Source: Thermoplasmata archaeon (GTDB lineage: Archaea; Thermoplasmatota; Thermoplasmata; Thermoplasmatales; Thermoplasmataceae). Taken from it: a stretch of DNA of 6,449 bases. The notes under the pieces were generated by a model. That model saw nothing but the letters and a program-made list of their open reading frames with translations. It searched no databases and was not told the origin of the DNA. The stretch is from assembly GCA_021797525.1 (NCBI GenBank), contig JAJZZQ010000001.1:1-6449 (forward strand). The letters are read 5' to 3'. The position numbers were made by a program, and so were the translations under genes. Shown one piece after another: positions 6,067-6,449 of this stretch (positions are counted from its first letter, which is position 1; each line of letters begins with the position of its first letter).

Positions 6067-6449
6067 TCAATCAACTATGCCCTCTTTCAATTCCACATAA
6101 GGATAATCCGTGGATAGTGTCATCATGGCGTTCATGGGAATCAGCATCTGGCTGTCTGCAACATGGCCAAAGGGAAGTCCGTAAATGGAAGGCTTCTGCA
6201 ACTCTGTGAGATAAAGTTGCACTATATCCTCAATGTATGGCATTGGTTCCTCGATGTCAACAATCTGCTTGAAATCGCCAAGTGCAAATGCAACAAATCT
6301 GTCAAGAATACCGGAAAGCTGCATGACGGAGAAATACCTGTCAAGGTCTCCAGATGTTATCCCGGTGTCTTCAGCAAACAGTATCCTTCCGTCAGATGAG
6401 GGCAGATAATTTGTCCCTATCAGTGAGGAATAAACAGATATGTTCGTGC
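6067..6449 (-). CDS. S66 family LD-carboxypeptidase (C-terminal part, cut by window edge)
   Basis: The visible 126 residues match the C-terminal half of S66 (LdcA-type) serine carboxypeptidases, which in bacteria remove the terminal D-Ala from murein tetrapeptides in the cytoplasm. The order of motifs is SSLIGT (local 7-12), GRILFAED with the catalytic Glu at local 26, the LDRYF and SGILD segments, LGDF, and GLPFGH with the catalytic His at local 95. The nucleophilic Ser lies in the missing N-terminal part; the family is about 300 residues, so some 170 are outside. The frame is open through the right edge and the conserved SLIGT and ILFAED motifs precede the Met at 6324, so that Met is internal. 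The ILFAED...DR pattern fits LdcA better than the MccF microcin-immunity branch, though archaeal substrates are not established. It lies on the same strand as the permease cassette, 294 bases upstream, probably in its own transcript. Confidence 0.9.
   Translation of the reverse strand, partial: TNISVYSSLIGTNYLPSSDGRILFAEDTGITSGDLDRYFSVMQLSGILDRFVAFALGDFKQIVDIEEPMPYIEDIVQLYLTELQKPSIYGLPFGHVADSQMLIPMNAMMTLSTDYPYVELKEGIVD

Noticed and set aside
6067..6324. A short 85-residue gene starting at the ATG at 6324
   Set aside because: The frame continues to the right edge and encodes the S66 motifs SLIGT and ILFAED before that Met, so it is only the tail of a longer peptidase gene.
6163..6399. Plus-strand open frame opposite the S66 gene
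   Set aside because: It is antisense to the GLPFGH and ILFAED regions of the peptidase and has no recognisable domain.

Overview
The window most resembles part of an archaeal chromosome, probably from a heterotrophic, peptide-using lineage such as the Thermoplasmatales or relatives. The pointers are frequent AGG/AGA and ATA codons, an AT-rich TATA-like element about 26 bases upstream of the permease ATG (spacing expected of a leaderless archaeal mRNA), T-rich tracts instead of hairpin terminators, and a fused DppD-DppF-type ATPase. The assignment is an inference and could be wrong.

Layout, left to right. (1) Bases 2-2053, plus strand: most of a fused, two-ATPase subunit of a dipeptide/oligopeptide ABC importer, cut by the left edge just before its first Walker A motif. 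(2) Bases 2061-5772, minus strand: a three-gene cassette read right to left, an APC-family amino-acid permease, a class III PLP enzyme (aminotransferase or racemase) and an enolase-superfamily dipeptide epimerase. The first two genes overlap by one base (TAATG) and the next two are 17 bases apart, so this looks like one operon. Its stop codon lies 7 bases from that of the convergent ATPase gene. (3) Bases 5773-6066: a gene-free AT-rich spacer with the likely cassette promoter and a T-rich candidate terminator for the gene on its right. (4) Bases 6067-6449, minus strand: the C-terminal 126 residues of an S66 LD-carboxypeptidase, cut by the right edge.

Taken together, the genes describe uptake and breakdown of small peptides, including ones with D-residues: import by the ABC system, cleavage by the S66 carboxypeptidase, stereochemical inversion by the dipeptide epimerase, PLP-dependent amino-acid conversion, and amino-acid transport by the permease. 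In bacteria such as Bacillus subtilis (ykfABCD with dpp), S66 peptidase, Ala-Glu epimerase and a Dpp-type ATPase serve murein-peptide recycling. Finding the same combination in a probable archaeon, which would have no murein, is the most interesting point here. The central cassette is also visibly more AT-rich than the genes on either side, which hints at a separate origin.
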